From Lateolabrax maculatus (lineage: Eukaryota; Chordata; Actinopteri; Acropomatiformes; Lateolabracidae), in NCBI GenBank assembly GCA_031216445.1, contig CM062211.1, positions 3,112,001-3,176,000 on the forward strand: a stretch of 64,000 bases of DNA, read 5' to 3'. Below, piece after piece: positions 1 through 14,520 of the stretch. Position 1 is the stretch's first letter, and every line of letters starts with the position of its first letter. The position numbers and the translations under genes are program-made. The notes beneath the pieces were generated by a model. That model did no database searches and was not told the DNA's origin. It saw nothing but the letters and a program-made list of their open reading frames with translations.

Positions 1-130
1 CACTGGCCTTATCTGTCTGATGAGGAAAGCAAACACAGTCAGTGTGCTGTGTGTGTTCTCGCTTTGTTCTTGTATCCTTGTAAGAAGCAGTTTTGAGGTT
101 TAGACTTTAACAGACACGTGTTTTTGCCAA

Positions 131-260
131 GTGAACATTGGCTCTAATGGCCCTAGAGGAAAGGTCAGGGGGGTCACAACGTCCTTAGGGTTCATCCTTT
201 GTGAACCATCAATATCCACAGCACCTTTCATGAAGATCCACCCATCACAGGCTGCTACAC
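131..260 (+). mobile_element. Degenerate teleost LINE-type repeat fragment
   Basis: The text 'ccctagaggaaaggtcaggggg', followed by a 'gttcatcctttgtgaaccatcaatat' stretch and a 'tttcatgaagatccaccca' stretch, resembles the widespread teleost repeat containing 'ctagaggaaaggtcaggg ... gaccatgaat ... aaatttcatggcaatcc'. A clearer copy of the same family is at 52,260-52,450. Confidence 0.5.
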
Positions 261-1714
261 ATGTTTCAGACCGGAGTCTGACAGAACAGGTACACTTTAA
301 TCAATGCAGCTGCAACAGTATAGAGGACGTGACTACAGTTATTGTGTATTGGGCTTTGAGTACACAGCAGCACTGTGAACACATGACTTCGGTTAAAAGA
401 CTACACAGTGGGTTTATCATGCAGTGATAAGAAGATTAAAGGAAAAACCCAACACTTTACGGTGGTGCACATGTAATGCTTATCCTCATTCTGTGATGTC
501 CGGTGCATTCCAGGAGTTATTTCTGTTATGAAATCTTGTAATTTGCTTTTTTGAGGGCACCCACATTGCCTAAACGTGGCCCATCTGCTCATGGGCTCAT
601 TTAGTGGTGTCCTACACTTCCCAGAATTCCTTTCATCAACCCACAGCGGCCTGAGGGCCAGATGTAGGGATGTGTATGCACAAAGAAAAAATGCACACAC
701 TTTCCACACGGAACCAGGCATAAAAACAGAACCATAACAATGTTGAAACAATGAATCTCACGTACATGAGCTGAAAATATTTCAGTGACATTTATATTTG
801 GATGCCGTCCTTCACCAGAGTTTTACATAATAACATTTCTAGATGAATGTAAGGGCAGAAAGAATAGAGTTTATGCGCAAACAAGGTTAAATATGGGTGT
901 GTCAGCATCTATTTATGAACAACGCAGAGAGTCAGTAGGCTTGTGTATGTGAACACCATCCAGAAAAAGACTCCCAGGCTTGAATCCACAGTTATATGCT
1001 TCTAATCTGATCCGTTCAGCTGTGGGAAAGACATGTGGGTGGAGGGAGTGGCAGCGATGGCATCGCAAAGACAATAAAAGTTTTTCCAGTTGAGAGAAAC
1101 AAAAGTTATTTACCAAAAACACATTTGTTGGCTGCACTGTGTTCTTGTCTACTTGGTGCTACTGTGGGTGTCAAAAGAGCCTCCGCCTCGTCTCTGATGG
1201 ATTTCCAACTGTATGATTGTTGACCGCTGGTGCTAAATGGTGGCTCTAGATAAAGGCTCTTACTGTGTGAACTTAAGAACTGATGCCAAAACCTGATAGC
1301 TGAAAAGTTTTCTGCTTTCAAACTCCATTATGCAGTACGCATCACATTGTCTGCACTATGCCCGTTTGTGACCTTGGAGTCATCTCTGAGATCTGAGTGG
1401 TATTGATATTCAGTTATTAAATCCTTGATAGCGGGGCTGTGCAGTAAAAGTCTTTTTTATTGGCCAAAATAGCAGGCACTCAAATCATATCGTATTTTTA
1501 AAAGGGGGTTCGTAGGTCAAGTGAACTGGTCCGTCATATTCTGAGAACTTACAAAGAATCATATGGTTCTATTTGCTAAGGTACAACAGAACGCAATCAT
1601 TTCTTTAAAAATACTATTAAATATGACATTCCCATCAGCCATCAGTTCTTTGAGTTTAGTGCAAATTAGCATACACATTGACCTAAGATGGAGAACGTGG
1701 TGCAGCTTATACCT

Positions 1715-1800
1715 TAACATCAGCATCTTAGTATTTAGCTCAAAGCCTCGCTGGGCCTGCGTACAGCCTCACAGAGCATGGCTGCAGACCACACAAAATG
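1715..1800 (-). mobile_element. Degenerate repeat fragment (same family as 49.54-49.77 kb)
   Basis: A 'tagtatttagctcaaagc' stretch followed by 'tacagcctcacagagcatggctgcagac' matches the 'agcatttagctcaaagc ... cagcctcacagagc...gcatggctgtagac' stretch of the same teleost repeat seen again near 49.7 kb. No coding capacity remains. Confidence 0.4.
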
Positions 1801-2100
1801 TTAATAACTTGTCGGTGTAGAGTACATTCATGTGGATAACAAATTCTTGACAAAAAAAAGTCAGACGATCATGAAAACCGCCTGAAAAGGATGGAGCCTG
1901 TAGGAGTCCTCACAAGGACGTAAAGGAGTATTTGTGTTCTCCTCATGGTGAAACTTGCTCATCATCGGCCAGGTTCTTTCTTTTCTCTCCTCTCTTTGTT
2001 CCATTCAGAGGCTGAAAGTGAGATTTCTGCTCAAAGCTAATTGCCCAGAGCTGCTTTTATGGGCTCATTTTCTGCTTTTCTCTCCTACTCTTTATCCCCC

Positions 2101-2150
2101 CCCCCCACACACACACACACACACACACATGCACACACACACACTAGTTC
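2101..2150. repeat. (CA)n microsatellite after a C run
   Basis: Nine cytosines run directly into an interrupted (CA)n tract. It produces meaningless Pro/His/Thr reading frames on the plus strand. Confidence 0.9.
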
Positions 2151-5100
2151 TTTCAAATCTGCTTCTCAGCTTGCCCGCGTTCTACCCCTTTTTTACCCGA
2201 CATACAGTCATTTCTCTCCCTACCCTCGCCAGCATCTCATTCATCCCGCTCCTCTCTGGGGTGCGGCCCATACGATTAAGGGTTTTGTGGGAGCTGAGTC
2301 CCGGCAAAGGGCTGCTCCAAGCCAGATCAGCCCCCCCCCCCACCCCCCGAGCCGCAGCTGGCCTCAGGGACTAAAAATAGAAAGAGATCTTAGGCTTTGG
2401 CAATCCGGAGAGAAAACTGAGGGTGAAACACATACTAAAACACAAGGAAGGAAGATCGATTTAGAGAAGACCCCTTGTTGCACAGAGAGGAAGAAGAAAC
2501 AGATATAATAAAGATGGGGAGAAGAGCGGAGCATGAGAGCATAACAGAGCATGTTGTGCAATCCTCCACAGTGGATTGTGGTGATTTAAGACGCACCGCT
2601 GGGGATGGCTCCGGCTGTGCTATCTATCTGCGCTCAGGCCTGAGGCTGAAAACGCTCAGTAGATCACAGCAGCAGCAACACTGCGGTCAATCCGGCTGCA
2701 CACACACATATTATAACCTCAGCATGAAGCCACAGCAACAGAGCCTTCGTGGCACCATGAGCACATGATTGCGTTGTACTTACATTGCAGGTGATGTTTT
2801 TTCCATGGCATACTAGTTGTTTGGCTTGACATGTCAATACAGAATGAAAATGTAACTTGTAGAGACTTGAAATTAGCTTGAGACATGTCAGACATTAAGG
2901 TTCCTTAAAAATGATCACTGTGTTGTAATGTGTATCATTGTGTTCAAGCGTTGGCGAGAAGCTCAGACATCCAAGAGTCTCCCTTCAGCCCCCAAAACAA
3001 CAACCACTGGGTTCGTAAAGTCCACTTAGTATCTTCTCCCACCGCTTTTGACCGCGTCTCATGGTCATCTCTCCATTACAACTGAGAAGACTGTCTGATG
3101 AATAAGGCTGTGAGAAGCGGCTGGGTCCCGTAGTGTTGCCGCTCTGGTCGCAGGTCTGTATGTCTGATACCTAAGTGAATGCGAACAGACTGGGTATCAG
3201 CTCTGATCACCCAGAGCATCATAACCAGACAAATAGGTTTTATAGCAAGATTATTTGAAATGTGAAGTGCAATTAAATTGTGATCATTAATTGGTGCCTT
3301 ATGTTGTTGCCAGTACTGCTGTTCCTTCTTTCTTTGGCCCACCACATTTTGGACATGGTATCATCGTCGTGGGTCTATTTTGGAACAGTTCTTTCATTTC
3401 AAGTGTCTTTTTTTTATTTTATTATTATTAATTTATGCAGTTAATATTTTGGTAGGTTTTCGGAGGGTCTGTTTCCAATCTGATCCACAACTTTGACTAT
3501 AAATTCACAACATGGAATAGAAAAAAAGGGATATACGTATTACACCAATGGTAATTTCTGGGATGTACTGTGTGTGTATACTGCAGTGGACAGCAGTGAG
3601 GTAGTCAAGGTAGTCGAAGGAAACAGCACCAAGTGTTGAGCTGGACCAGAACAGATCAAGGAGGGGCGGACTAAAAATACACTTCTTGTGCCAAGGTCAT
3701 AAAGCTGCATATATCAGCTGTTTGGATGTTGTGCAGAAACCTTGTAACTTCACGGTTTTGAGGTTGGGCAAAAAGATAAATCCAGCTATTTCAGTCTGAT
3801 GACGTAAACTTCCTTTGCAGCTTTTACTGATGAAATTCTCTCGTGCCAAAAAACATCAGAGAGCCAGAAGAAAACAGAGTGAAACCGGCCTTCAGTTTAG
3901 ATTACATTACAGCCTCAGCAGGAGCGATGGGAGCTAACTTCCTGTGTCAGCTTTATTTGTGCTTTGTCGCGTGTGCGACTGATGCCGCTGAAGCATAAAA
4001 TGGAGGCGGAAGCAGCAAGTTTCAGCCCACTTCCACCAATCAAACATACGCAGGAAAAAAAAAAAGACCATGTAGCCATGGTGCTGACAGGAAGAGAAAT
4101 GGGATTGATTTTACGCTAACACTTGCACTCAGCAGCCAGGCTCACTTGAGGGGAGGAGGGACCTTCAACTAAACGTCTACACAAGCCGTCGGTGGGGATC
4201 GAACGCTGCTGGTTGGCCAGGAGATAGTTGATTCGACCTGCAGCACAAACACACGCTACATTTCTCACGGAAGTCGATCACACATCAGTTCTGCCACACT
4301 GAGCAGAAACATGAATGTGTGTGTGTGTGTGTGTGTATGGGGGCTGAGACCCTTGCAGATATACTGTATATAGAAATGCAGTGAAAGGTAAAACCACTTA
4401 AAATCAGTCATTTGTGTTAAAATGTTCTGAATTGACCCTTAACCAAACAGTTCAAGTTTGGAGTTAAACCAACATTGTAGACAGACACAGTGAGTTATAA
4501 AATAAGAAAGGCCTTAAATTTTGAGAAGAAAATGTCTGAAAGTCTTAAAGTGCTTTCCACAGGACTGTCACCGTGTGCTTTACCAAGTAAAATAAGATTT
4601 GTAAGCCCATGAGAGCAAAACTTACAGCAAACCTTTACATCCTTTAGGCATAATGTACGGCATGTTGCTTTTACACACTCATCCATCCTGGACATGTAGA
4701 TTTGTGCCTTCATTGTGGCCTCACATTTCCCCTCCAATGGCCTTAAAAGCTGGGTTTGTATATTTTAACTCTGTCTTTATACAATACTTGTGAGCCATAT
4801 GTACTGAGTTTTGATGTTGATGTTGAAAGAGTTGAAAGAGTTTTGGTCCCTGTAGTCATTCCTCCTCTTAATACTGCCTGTGTTATGATACCTTTGTAGC
4901 GTAACCACATGGTATGAAATGTCTTTATTTTGCTGAAAAATGCATTGTGAAATTTGACTGAACGGTCTGCTGCGTGAGTATAGACAAATCACGTGAGTAT
5001 TCTTCAAAGTTTGGTGTTTTGGAGCGATATATCACCTTTATGTTTCTTGGCTGAGCCGCGGTGGAGGGATTCTACTGTCACATGCAGGTGTGTTGCCGGG

Positions 5101-6676
5101 ACAGCATCCTGGTACACAGTGGAATTCTGGAGTTTGTGTTATCTACCAGAAATGCACAGGTTTGATTTGATAACGCAGTGTGTTGCCAGATGTTGCATTG
5201 CACTGTGAAAAAGGTTGACTACCAGAGCAAAGATCACCACTTGATCTGTCTACCTCCAAGACTACAAAGGCCAGTACAGACAGGAATTATTACAGCACCC
5301 AATAACTCATTAAATACTCATATGTATAATGTGTTAATATTAGAAATAAACATTTTTGCTCACAAGTATATTTTTGAGTGTCTGCATACCTTTTTACAGC
5401 TGCCTGTATATGATGCTTGTACTGAGTGAATTGCTCAATCCCAAGATGCTATGTTTTCATTGCTACATCATGATATCAAATTGAAACATTCTCGATGTTT
5501 CTTAGCATAATTTTGTAAAGATTTCTCTGAATTCAGCTTGTAATATTTGGTATCTTAAATCCCTTTCACACATGCACTGAAACTCTGAACTTATCTAGAC
5601 ATTATCCGGAGGAGCTGTATGTGAGAACACCAGTGTCAGAATCAGGTGGACCGGACATTAAACGTATTTGCCCTGCCAGCTCCCTTGTACTGTCTGTGTA
5701 GTGTCCCATTCTTTCCGATTTCTTTCTTTTTGCGTCATGTCATGCCTCATGTACGCTATACCCAGGCGCCACCCCTCCCTAAACCAAATAGAGTATTTCC
5801 AGTAGGTGAGTTCGTGTCTGACACAACAGTCTCCTGTTGTGTGCTACATGCGTGAAAGGACGACTTTCAGCCAGAGCCAGAAACATAAGATAATGACAGA
5901 AAAATGTTTGACTTTGAAATCAAGGAAAAAGTTGCTAATATCTGGGAAAAAATTAACTGGAATTTGTTGCATTCGGGATTTGCAACAGATGGACACCAAG
6001 ACCAAGAGAGCAATGAAACAAGCTCTTAATTTAGCAGTGAAACCAACTGTTACTGCTGTTGCATCATGAAGAGAGGGCTCCTTTTGTGCACTGAAAGAGG
6101 AGTGTGGATTGATAGCACTTGTAGATAAAAAGCTGGAGCACTGTGTCTAGTATGAAAAAAAGGATAGATGACATTGAAAGAGAAACTACCTATAAACAAG
6201 TTTGCCTCTTTGAAGAGTGCATGTGTGTGTGTAGTTCCTTGATCAGTGTATATACTGTATTTATAAGTTTTCTATCAGAGAGGATTGGGCCATAAATACA
6301 TGTTAGGCTCAGGAAAATGAGACAATGACAGATTGATTGGAGAGAAATGATAGGACGGCTCTGCTGTAACGCTGCGGCTCTTCTCATCCTCCAATCACAT
6401 CCGGGCTGCTTTGAAGTGCGAACAAGTTGGGCACTCGGAGGGTTGTAATTATGAAAGCCTTAATCAGCAGGGACCAGAGGGGAAGTGTGTGTGTGTCCAT
6501 ACACTTCAACTCAGATACTGCTGCTGTCTGCTGCTCTGGGTCTGCTGCAGGCTAAGCACACACAACCACACAAACACAGAAATGAATGTGTGTGTGGTTG
6601 GGGAAGCAGAGTGTGTGTCTGTGCACATTGAAAATGGGTTTAAAACGAGTGCATATAGTTTGGGATGATGTATGAC

Positions 6677-6703
6677 TGTGTGTGTGTGTGTGTGTGTGTG
6701 TGC
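6677..6703. repeat. (GT)n microsatellite in a GT-rich 700-bp stretch
   Basis: A perfect (TG)n core lies in a wider region (about 6,490-7,140) with many short GTGTGT blocks and recurring phrases such as 'gagtgtgtatg'. This looks like a decayed, expanded GT-rich tract. Confidence 0.9.
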
Positions 6704-7261
6704 ATGGTTAAAAATGGATACAAAATGAGAGTGTGTATGTGCACCTAAATGACTTTGCAAAGCTGAAAATATTTATAGAATGAGTGTGTATGGATGAGAA
6801 TGATGATGTGTGTGTGCGTGTATGTTTGAAAATAAAGTCATAAAGTGAGTGTGTATGTACTCAGATCGTGTGTTTGTCTACTCCGGTTAAAGTGGTTTGG
6901 AGTGTGTAGGGCTAAGACTGTGTGTATATGGTCGAAAATACGTTCACATTGAGTGTGTATGTGTTGAGGTGGTGTGTGTGTGTAAAGCTGGGTTTTAAGT
7001 GTTGGTTTGTGCATGTTTGTGCGTGCACAGCCAAAAGGGGTACAGAATCTTAATAATAAGTGTGCACGGCCAGTAGGAGCATATGAGTGTGTGTTTGTGC
7101 ATTTATATGCATCTATATGTGTGTATATAGCAACAAGCACAGTGCATTATAAAGATAAGAAGGTGACTCACATTATTTATTTCAAAAGTCTTCCTCATTA
7201 CCTTTAAATTGTTTTCCTGACAGGTAAGAAAAAGCTTGCTGCTACACCCAATAGTGTATGT

Positions 7262-7289
7262 GCCTGTGTGTGTGTGTGTGTGTGTGTGT
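7262..7289. repeat. (GT)n microsatellite
   Basis: An uninterrupted TG dinucleotide tract of about 14 units. Confidence 0.9.
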
Positions 7290-9656
7290 AAGTGTATTGG
7301 GAGCATAATTCTTTTAATAGGATGTTTATCGTGCAGTGTTCCCCCCTCGCATGCAGGAGTGCATGTTGTCATTTTCTTCTTCATTAGTTCCTTTCGACGC
7401 CGGCGCTTCCTCAGCAGCGTGCTGCCACTTTGCTTTCATCTCTGCTTACATTTAGGGAAATCAATTCCACATTACGCCTCCAAATGAAATGAACCTATTA
7501 CCTTTTTGGCTTTCTTCTTCATTCCTGCTTCATTATACTTGGAATCCCCCCCGCTCATACACACTCCCACTGTTGACGAGATGGGTGTTGTGATTCAAAC
7601 AGGGCTGTTGTTGCACTGACTGATCAAGAATGGTGACGTCGTCTTCCTGTAGATATCTAGCTACATACATGAGAAATGGCACTGAAAAAATGGCGTCAAG
7701 CATGGATGAGAAAGACGCAGCCTCTCAGGTTGTTGTGAGCCCATTTACAGACTTCAAAACTTAATAAACTTAAAATTCAACTAAGAATTCTTCAATCCTC
7801 GTTAAAAAAGTTAACTGCTACTACCAACTGCTACCACAGCGTCTGTGTCGAATGAAAATCATGTTGTTGGGATGGATACGTTACTCACATTTAAACACAA
7901 TTAGTGCAACGCTGGCCGTTCAGAACCATTTGGTCTACGCTGATACTTATAATAAATACTTATGTATACTTATGGCACGAAATTGATTTACAATAGAAAA
8001 AATAAGAAAGTTGCAGCATTTATTTTTGCAATCACTTAATCACACAATATGTTTTTGATTAAGAACACTCTTTTTTTTTTTTTTTTTTTACTTAATCTGA
8101 CCAGAAATCACTTTTTTTTTACAGGATAACTGACTAATTAAATCTATTATTTGTCCAAAGGCTCTTATGTTGACTCTCTTTTTCCATATTGTTTTTCATA
8201 TTGAACTTTGGAACACCTGTAATTTAGCTGCTCATCTTCAGTCAAACTTTGAATGTGTCTATCATTTGTCTTAAAAAAGTTAATGAATTTTCTCCCTAGT
8301 ACTGCTGGGCCGTTTAATGTATTCACACCAAGTAAGTGTTCCTCTATAACTTCTATATCCTTGCTTGGTCTCACATTCTGGGCAAATATGCTAATGTAAT
8401 GCATGCACAGGAAATGATGCATGCTGGATGTAAAAGAGAAGCACTAATGAGTTGGCTCATTATCAAGCTTATATCTGTAGTTTTAACCTGCTTGGTTAAA
8501 TTTGAGAAGAAGGCTGCCCTTTATATTTGTCCTTTATGTCTTTTAAATGAAACACAGGATGGTTAGATTAACCGTGCTTTCTGTTCACGGCTGTACTTGG
8601 GCAAATTAGATTTTCTGCTTTGTTTAATGAATTAATGTTAGGCATGACATGTCGCCAAACTATGGATGATTTTCAAGACTGATACATTTTACATCCTTAG
8701 TCTGCAACTTTGTCGCATTATCAACCTATAAAAGTGATACAAAAGACAAATATTGCATATAAGCAATTTGCATCCATTTTATTTGTTGCAATGTAATTTT
8801 AAAAAGCTTCAAATAAGTAATAACTTCATAATGTTTAGCAGGAAGTTTTGCTTGCTTGAGTGTGTGTCAGTTTTCAGACAAATAAAAAAATAAATGCGTC
8901 AGACTCTCCTGCATTTCCACATTACATTCCATGCCTTCGAAGGTCGAGTGCAGGAGCCCAGATTCATCCGCGCCCAGCCGAAAAATAAATGAGCTCACAA
9001 CTTTAACACGGCAGCTGTCGCTACTATTCTCACTTTTTTTTTGCTTGGCACCTCCACAATGTCACACTTTCGCACGTAGAGGCAAACATAAAACATGGAG
9101 GAAGGCGTGTGAACGGGGGGCCAATGTTTCCTTTTTTCGATTTAATCTTTAGTTTCCCCGCCAATGCCCACGCAGAAACAGGAAGAGAGATTACTGGACG
9201 CGCCGTCGACTCCGGCCTTCATTTGTTTATTGCTGCGTGCCGCCCTGAGCAGAGCAGAGGACACACACTGACAGCACAGCATCCAAAAGCTGTGGCAAAT
9301 GCGTCTGTCTCCATGTGAGCACTGAGCCTTTACAGCTATTTTAGTGGACGGAGTTATTTTTGTTTTTTAAAGAGCAACTTACAGGAAATGCAAAGAGCTA
9401 ATTTGGAAGAACATAGCATTAGACTGAGTGAGAGATAAATGGCCCATAGACGCACTGAGTCATGTGGATGTGTGTTGTCCTGCTATGTCTGTCTGTCTGG
9501 CCTTCTCTGTTAGTGCACTCAGATACCTTTAATGCTGCCTACTCTGGCAGCTCTGCAGTTATGCACCGCTAAATTATAGTGTGTGTGTTTTTTCGAGGAC
9601 TGCAAGTTCTCTTAAAATAGACAGCAGGGGAAATTATGGCCCTTTGTGTCCATGTG

Positions 9657-9660
<4 letters not shown>

Positions 9661-9691
<31 letters not shown>
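9661..9691. repeat. (GT)n microsatellite
   Basis: An uninterrupted TG tract of about 15 units. On the minus strand it gives a Thr-His tail to a spurious frame. Confidence 0.9.
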
Positions 9692-9692
<1 letters not shown>

Positions 9693-12600
9693 TGACTGAG
9701 CATGATTCAACGAGCTGCTGGACCCTGAGAGACACAGAGCAGGGATACGAAGTGGCATCTTAGGTGTCTCTGTTGTCCGTCCGACAGATCTACAGCTGAC
9801 CACGGCCATTACTTGGCAGGAGGATGAGTGGGAAATCAATTCAGAATGGCACTGAGACAGAAAACACGTGTCCAAGTCATCACAATTCAGAATCAGAGAG
9901 AAAAGATACAGAGGTAGACATGGTGATATGCAGGCAGATATAAGGGCTGAGAAAGTATGCATGTACACCATACTTTCTCAAATAAAAGCTGGAATTCAAA
10001 TAATGAAGATTCTCAAATTATAGCTGGGGGTGTGTTCTGCACAAGCAAATACATGCTGGTCCCTAATAAAGTTCGCTGATAAAGGTAAAAAGGGTCTTTA
10101 CTGGGGTTCATTCAGCATACATTTCCACAGCACTAAATTACCATCACAGATAAAGTTTCCATTCATTAAAGGAAAATTCAGATTTTTCTTTAATGAAACT
10201 TTCTTCAATGATTTAATGAAATATTGTACACATCAAAGTGTGTTTCCAGGTGTTGGGGAGTACTACTTCATATGTGAATAAAGTAGTATAAAGCCTTTTG
10301 TCTCTGCAGAGGGAGCCGTATGAAGTCTGATAAATGTCTCAAGTGATGTCACTTGAGTCAGCGTCGATTGGGGCTGAAGACTACAAGTTTGAAAATGAAA
10401 AGAATCTGCGGGCGTGGAGTTAGAAAGAAGTGAGCTGAGCAGAGCCCTGTAGCCTGCTGCTCATTCCCGTTTGAGGCTGGTGGCTCCATGCTACATTAGT
10501 CTTCACTAGAGTAACACACCAGAATCTCCCACCCGACTGCTGGTCGTTGAGTTGCATTGTGGGTAATGTAGGAGCCAGGTTTTGACATATGGATTAAAAA
10601 AGACAATTACAGTTTTTGGAGTGCAATGATGAATCAGTGGAGTACTCTTTTCATTTCCTAATTAAAAATTAGTGTTAATGTTAATGTTAAAAAAGTGGCC
10701 CTCTCAATAGAACCCAATACTTCCTGCAGATGTTTAACATTAAAATCATACAAGAAAAGGGAAGGATTATGCCCTTTGAGCTGCTGGGAATCTGCTGGGA
10801 ATCTTTTAATGTGCCTCTTTTAAATGTTCCTTGTGCAGGAAGGCTACAGTTTTATTGACAGTAGCATTGATCAAAAAAATGACAAAGTAGAAGTGACTTC
10901 AATGAGAGGAAACAAAGTAGTAATTCTGAAATGGCCATTGTTGTACTTATAGAATTACTGCTTTGGGATTGTACATTATGCTGAATTTAATAAGACAAAA
11001 GTGAAACATGGAGGAAGTGCTGAGTTTGCATTTACAGCAAACAGCTGCAACAGCAAATTAAAACAGGGATACAAGAAAACTTTGCAACAAAAGCATGTTT
11101 CTATTATAACACTTAGGTAAATAAAGAACAGCACACACATACATGCACATACACAGTGCCGTGCACAGATACGCACAAATATTTTGTATCATCTTTAATT
11201 ATTTCATCCAAACCTCATTTCCTTTTCTAGCTATTATATCGCCAACGCCACGTGGAAACCTTATGACTCCAAATTTGGTCAATTTTATATTTAAACCCCA
11301 ATTAAAGGATCGTACTGGTCTCTATGGGTTGAGAAAATTATACATGCTTGGGCTAATGAAACCCTTTCAAACCCCATTGGATAAACTCAAAAATGCATTG
11401 TGGTTATGCAGTAAACAAGGCTGTTTGCAGTCTCTGAAAAAGTTGACATGATGAGGGTTTTCCCCTGACAGTAATGGTAAATACAGACGTTTCACTTCAG
11501 CCATAATTTATTCATTGTCTTCATCTCCTTACATTTAAGATGTTCAAACACCAACAGAAAAACTGAGAAGTGAAAATAGACCCCAACCAAGCGCTTCCAG
11601 ACTGCGAGAAGTCACACTTCTGCTACGCTACAGTGTTGGGCGGACCCCAGCCAACTGGGACGCCGCTCAGCTCCCATTGCAGACTTCCCTCCCCGTTGCC
11701 ATAGCAACCCCATCCCGCCTGCAAAGCAAACCGGTAGTAGGAGTAAAGTGTAAAAGCGACCCCCCCCCCCTCCTCTGCCATCTCTCTCTATCATTCTTTT
11801 GTTCCTATACCTGATGCTCCCTCCATCCTTTCTCTGCCTCTATCAGCAGGCAACAGATGCACAGCCAGTCCTCATAAATATCACCTAATCACCATCACTG
11901 GTGATTCATGAGGCACGCAGACGGATAACCTTCGGGTACATATACAGTTCTCCCATATACGCACAAGCAGAGGACAGATGGGCCTTCTCGGGCGGAGAGT
12001 GACAGATTACTTTGAGGTTCTCCTGGGCTGCCTGGTGAAAGCACCTGGGCTGCAAAATGAGGCACCCTAGGAGAGTAGAGGATGAGAAAAAAGAAAGGAA
12101 AAGGGCCCTGGGATCAAAGCGGTGGGGAGAAGAAAGTACAGGAAAAGCCAGAGGCAAGCGGAGAGAAGATGGGAGGAGAAAGTAATACCAGATTTGCACA
12201 AAAAGCCAGAGTATGGCGCAAAAATTGAACACACATTCACATCGGTGTCTGACCATTCATGCCTGACTACATTACATTTGTCATAGGTAAATACCTCTCC
12301 ATTCACTCACCCTTTGGTCTGCATCGTACTTCCAAAACACATCACTGTTAAGTGAATATTCCACTAAAAATCTATCTTTTGGATCAAATACCCGCTCCCT
12401 GCTTGATACAGTAGGTGACTCTAAAAATGTTTAACTTGCTCTTTCATGGAGCAACTGTAGTCAGCCTGGATTTACTGTTGCAGCAGATTGTAATGGTGAC
12501 ATTGACATGACATGAGTACGTTTAATCCTTTTTTTTGTTTTGTTTTTTATAGTGATTCAAAATTGGAATCTGATCTTACTGCTGAGGATGAATATTTAAT

Positions 12601-14394
12601 ACTCAAAGGACATATTTTAGATGGAGTATTCCTGTAATGCAGAGACTTAGACAGTTCTGCTTCAACATCAGTGAAAATGGTGCCTGCAAGGCTGGTTTTA
12701 TCTGCGGAGCCAACATGTTGAACTGTGCGAATGCTCTGGTAGAGAAGGACTCCTTTTCTGTATTCAGTCACCATATCGAGAGTTAATGCAGCAACTAACA
12801 CTCTATAATCATGCAGCAATCTCTGTGATCAAAAATTTGGCGCAAGAGCAGAAGGGTTATAGAAGCTATAAATCTATGGTTACCCATTCATAATCCAAGC
12901 TAAGTGAAGCCAAGGACCAGGTCAAATAACCTATATTATTCATTCATATCAACGACAAACAGGGGAAAACAGAAAAGGAGAACATAGATTTTAAATGTTA
13001 CAGACACTGAAGAGGAGAGTGAAGAAGGCTACAGTACAGATCAGAGGAGCAGACAGCTGTCATTAACCCTCTGGTATTATGGCGTTCTGCTGGGCCTGTC
13101 TGGATGTGGTTTGGCTGGAGCCCGGCTCCGACTCTCCAGTATAGTAAGCAGACTCACAAACAACTTGTCTTTTAAAGGTGCTACGTGTACTGTAGCGTTT
13201 TCATGTCAGCAATTAGCATCATTACTGTGAACAGAGGCTTTATCATGAAGAACACTGACAGCCTCTCGCATCCTCTGTTCTGCCTTTTACAACGAGTTTT
13301 ACCAGAAATCTGCTTTACAGCACAAAGGTGGATTGTTTTACAGCACAGAACAGGAGGAGAGAGCTCTCTGGGAAAGAAAGTAAATAAGTGTATATTTAAA
13401 AATAATAAAACTATTCCTTTAAGCTGTCAAGTAGAAAAAGGAGCACTTTAGAAGAAAACTTGCTCCAGCCATAGTTGCAATTTTGCATTTAATCAACAAG
13501 AAGGTACAAAAAATCCTAGCATTGACGCAGGACAGTGGTCCATTTGACACATCGTCTCTTCGTGAATCTTTGATCTGAACTGGCCGTTGGGAGTTTTTCC
13601 ACATGGCAGATGGCGGAAGAAGTAAAAGCCAGCGAGAAATCACTTCCACCACGTTTATCTACCCTCAGAAATGCCAAAGCGAAAACAAACTGGGCAAGGC
13701 GAGACACGAGAGACGAACGTCAAGATCCTCTTCGTGACAGGAAGCAATATTGTTTAGGGAGAATGTGGTCCTGATTTTGAGAAGCACAAGCCCTAATAGT
13801 ACCCGGGGCACGAGACAGAAGCTGCCAATCATCCCCACCTAGAACTAGATCCGATCATTTATTCAAGATCTACTACAGTGAGTCCTAAAAAAGAAAGATG
13901 GCATGCCTGCTCTGAATTCATACTGTCCATCAGTCCCCGGGATTTATTTTTTTTCTCCCCATCTGCTCACTGTGTCCTCTGGACTCTGCATCCTCGACGC
14001 CCTTGCGTGATCCCCATTCTCTCCACTGCTGTCATAACTTCCTGTGCCTTCATCCTCTTCGTCTGTCTCTAGCCCTCTCTGTATTTCCCCTTATCCCTCT
14101 TTTCCTGCTCTCTTTCCCCTCTGTCATGTTCAGACACGGCGCGTCCTGGCGTGACCCGGCCAGACACCGCACCACAGACGTTACGCTCACAGTGGTTTAG
14201 AGGGGAGGTGGGATCGCAAATGTGTGTGGAGAGAGAGAGAGAGAGAGATGTGTCAGAAGGTTGTGACATTATTTGTGGATCAAACATTTTGGCGATGACA
14301 ACTTTCGGTTGAGGTTGGGTTAATTCTTTACCCTGCTGGCACCTCCAAAGACTGGCATTGTGGGCGGGTCTGCCTTTTCTCATTCTTCATGATT

Positions 14395-14520
14395 AGACAA
14401 GGTGGCTCAAAAACTGCTGGCTAGATTTCCATGAAATTTGTTGGGGGTTTTAAAAGTGAGAGGATGAATCTCGGTGCCCTGACCGTTCTACAGAACCTTG
14501 TCTCAGGCCCAGATTTCCAC
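14395..14520 (-). mobile_element. Degenerate teleost LINE-type repeat fragment
   Basis: The order 'ctcaaaaactgctggctagatttccatgaaattt ... gaggatgaatctcggtgccctgac' parallels the minus-strand form of the family seen at 49.5 kb ('...actattggatggattgccatgaaattt ... gaggatgaatcctaatgac...'). It is strongly decayed. Confidence 0.45.

Noticed and set aside
1955..2508. Overlapping 139- and 155-codon plus-strand frames
   Set aside because: They are produced by C runs and a (CA)n tract, giving Pro/Thr/His text with no domain.
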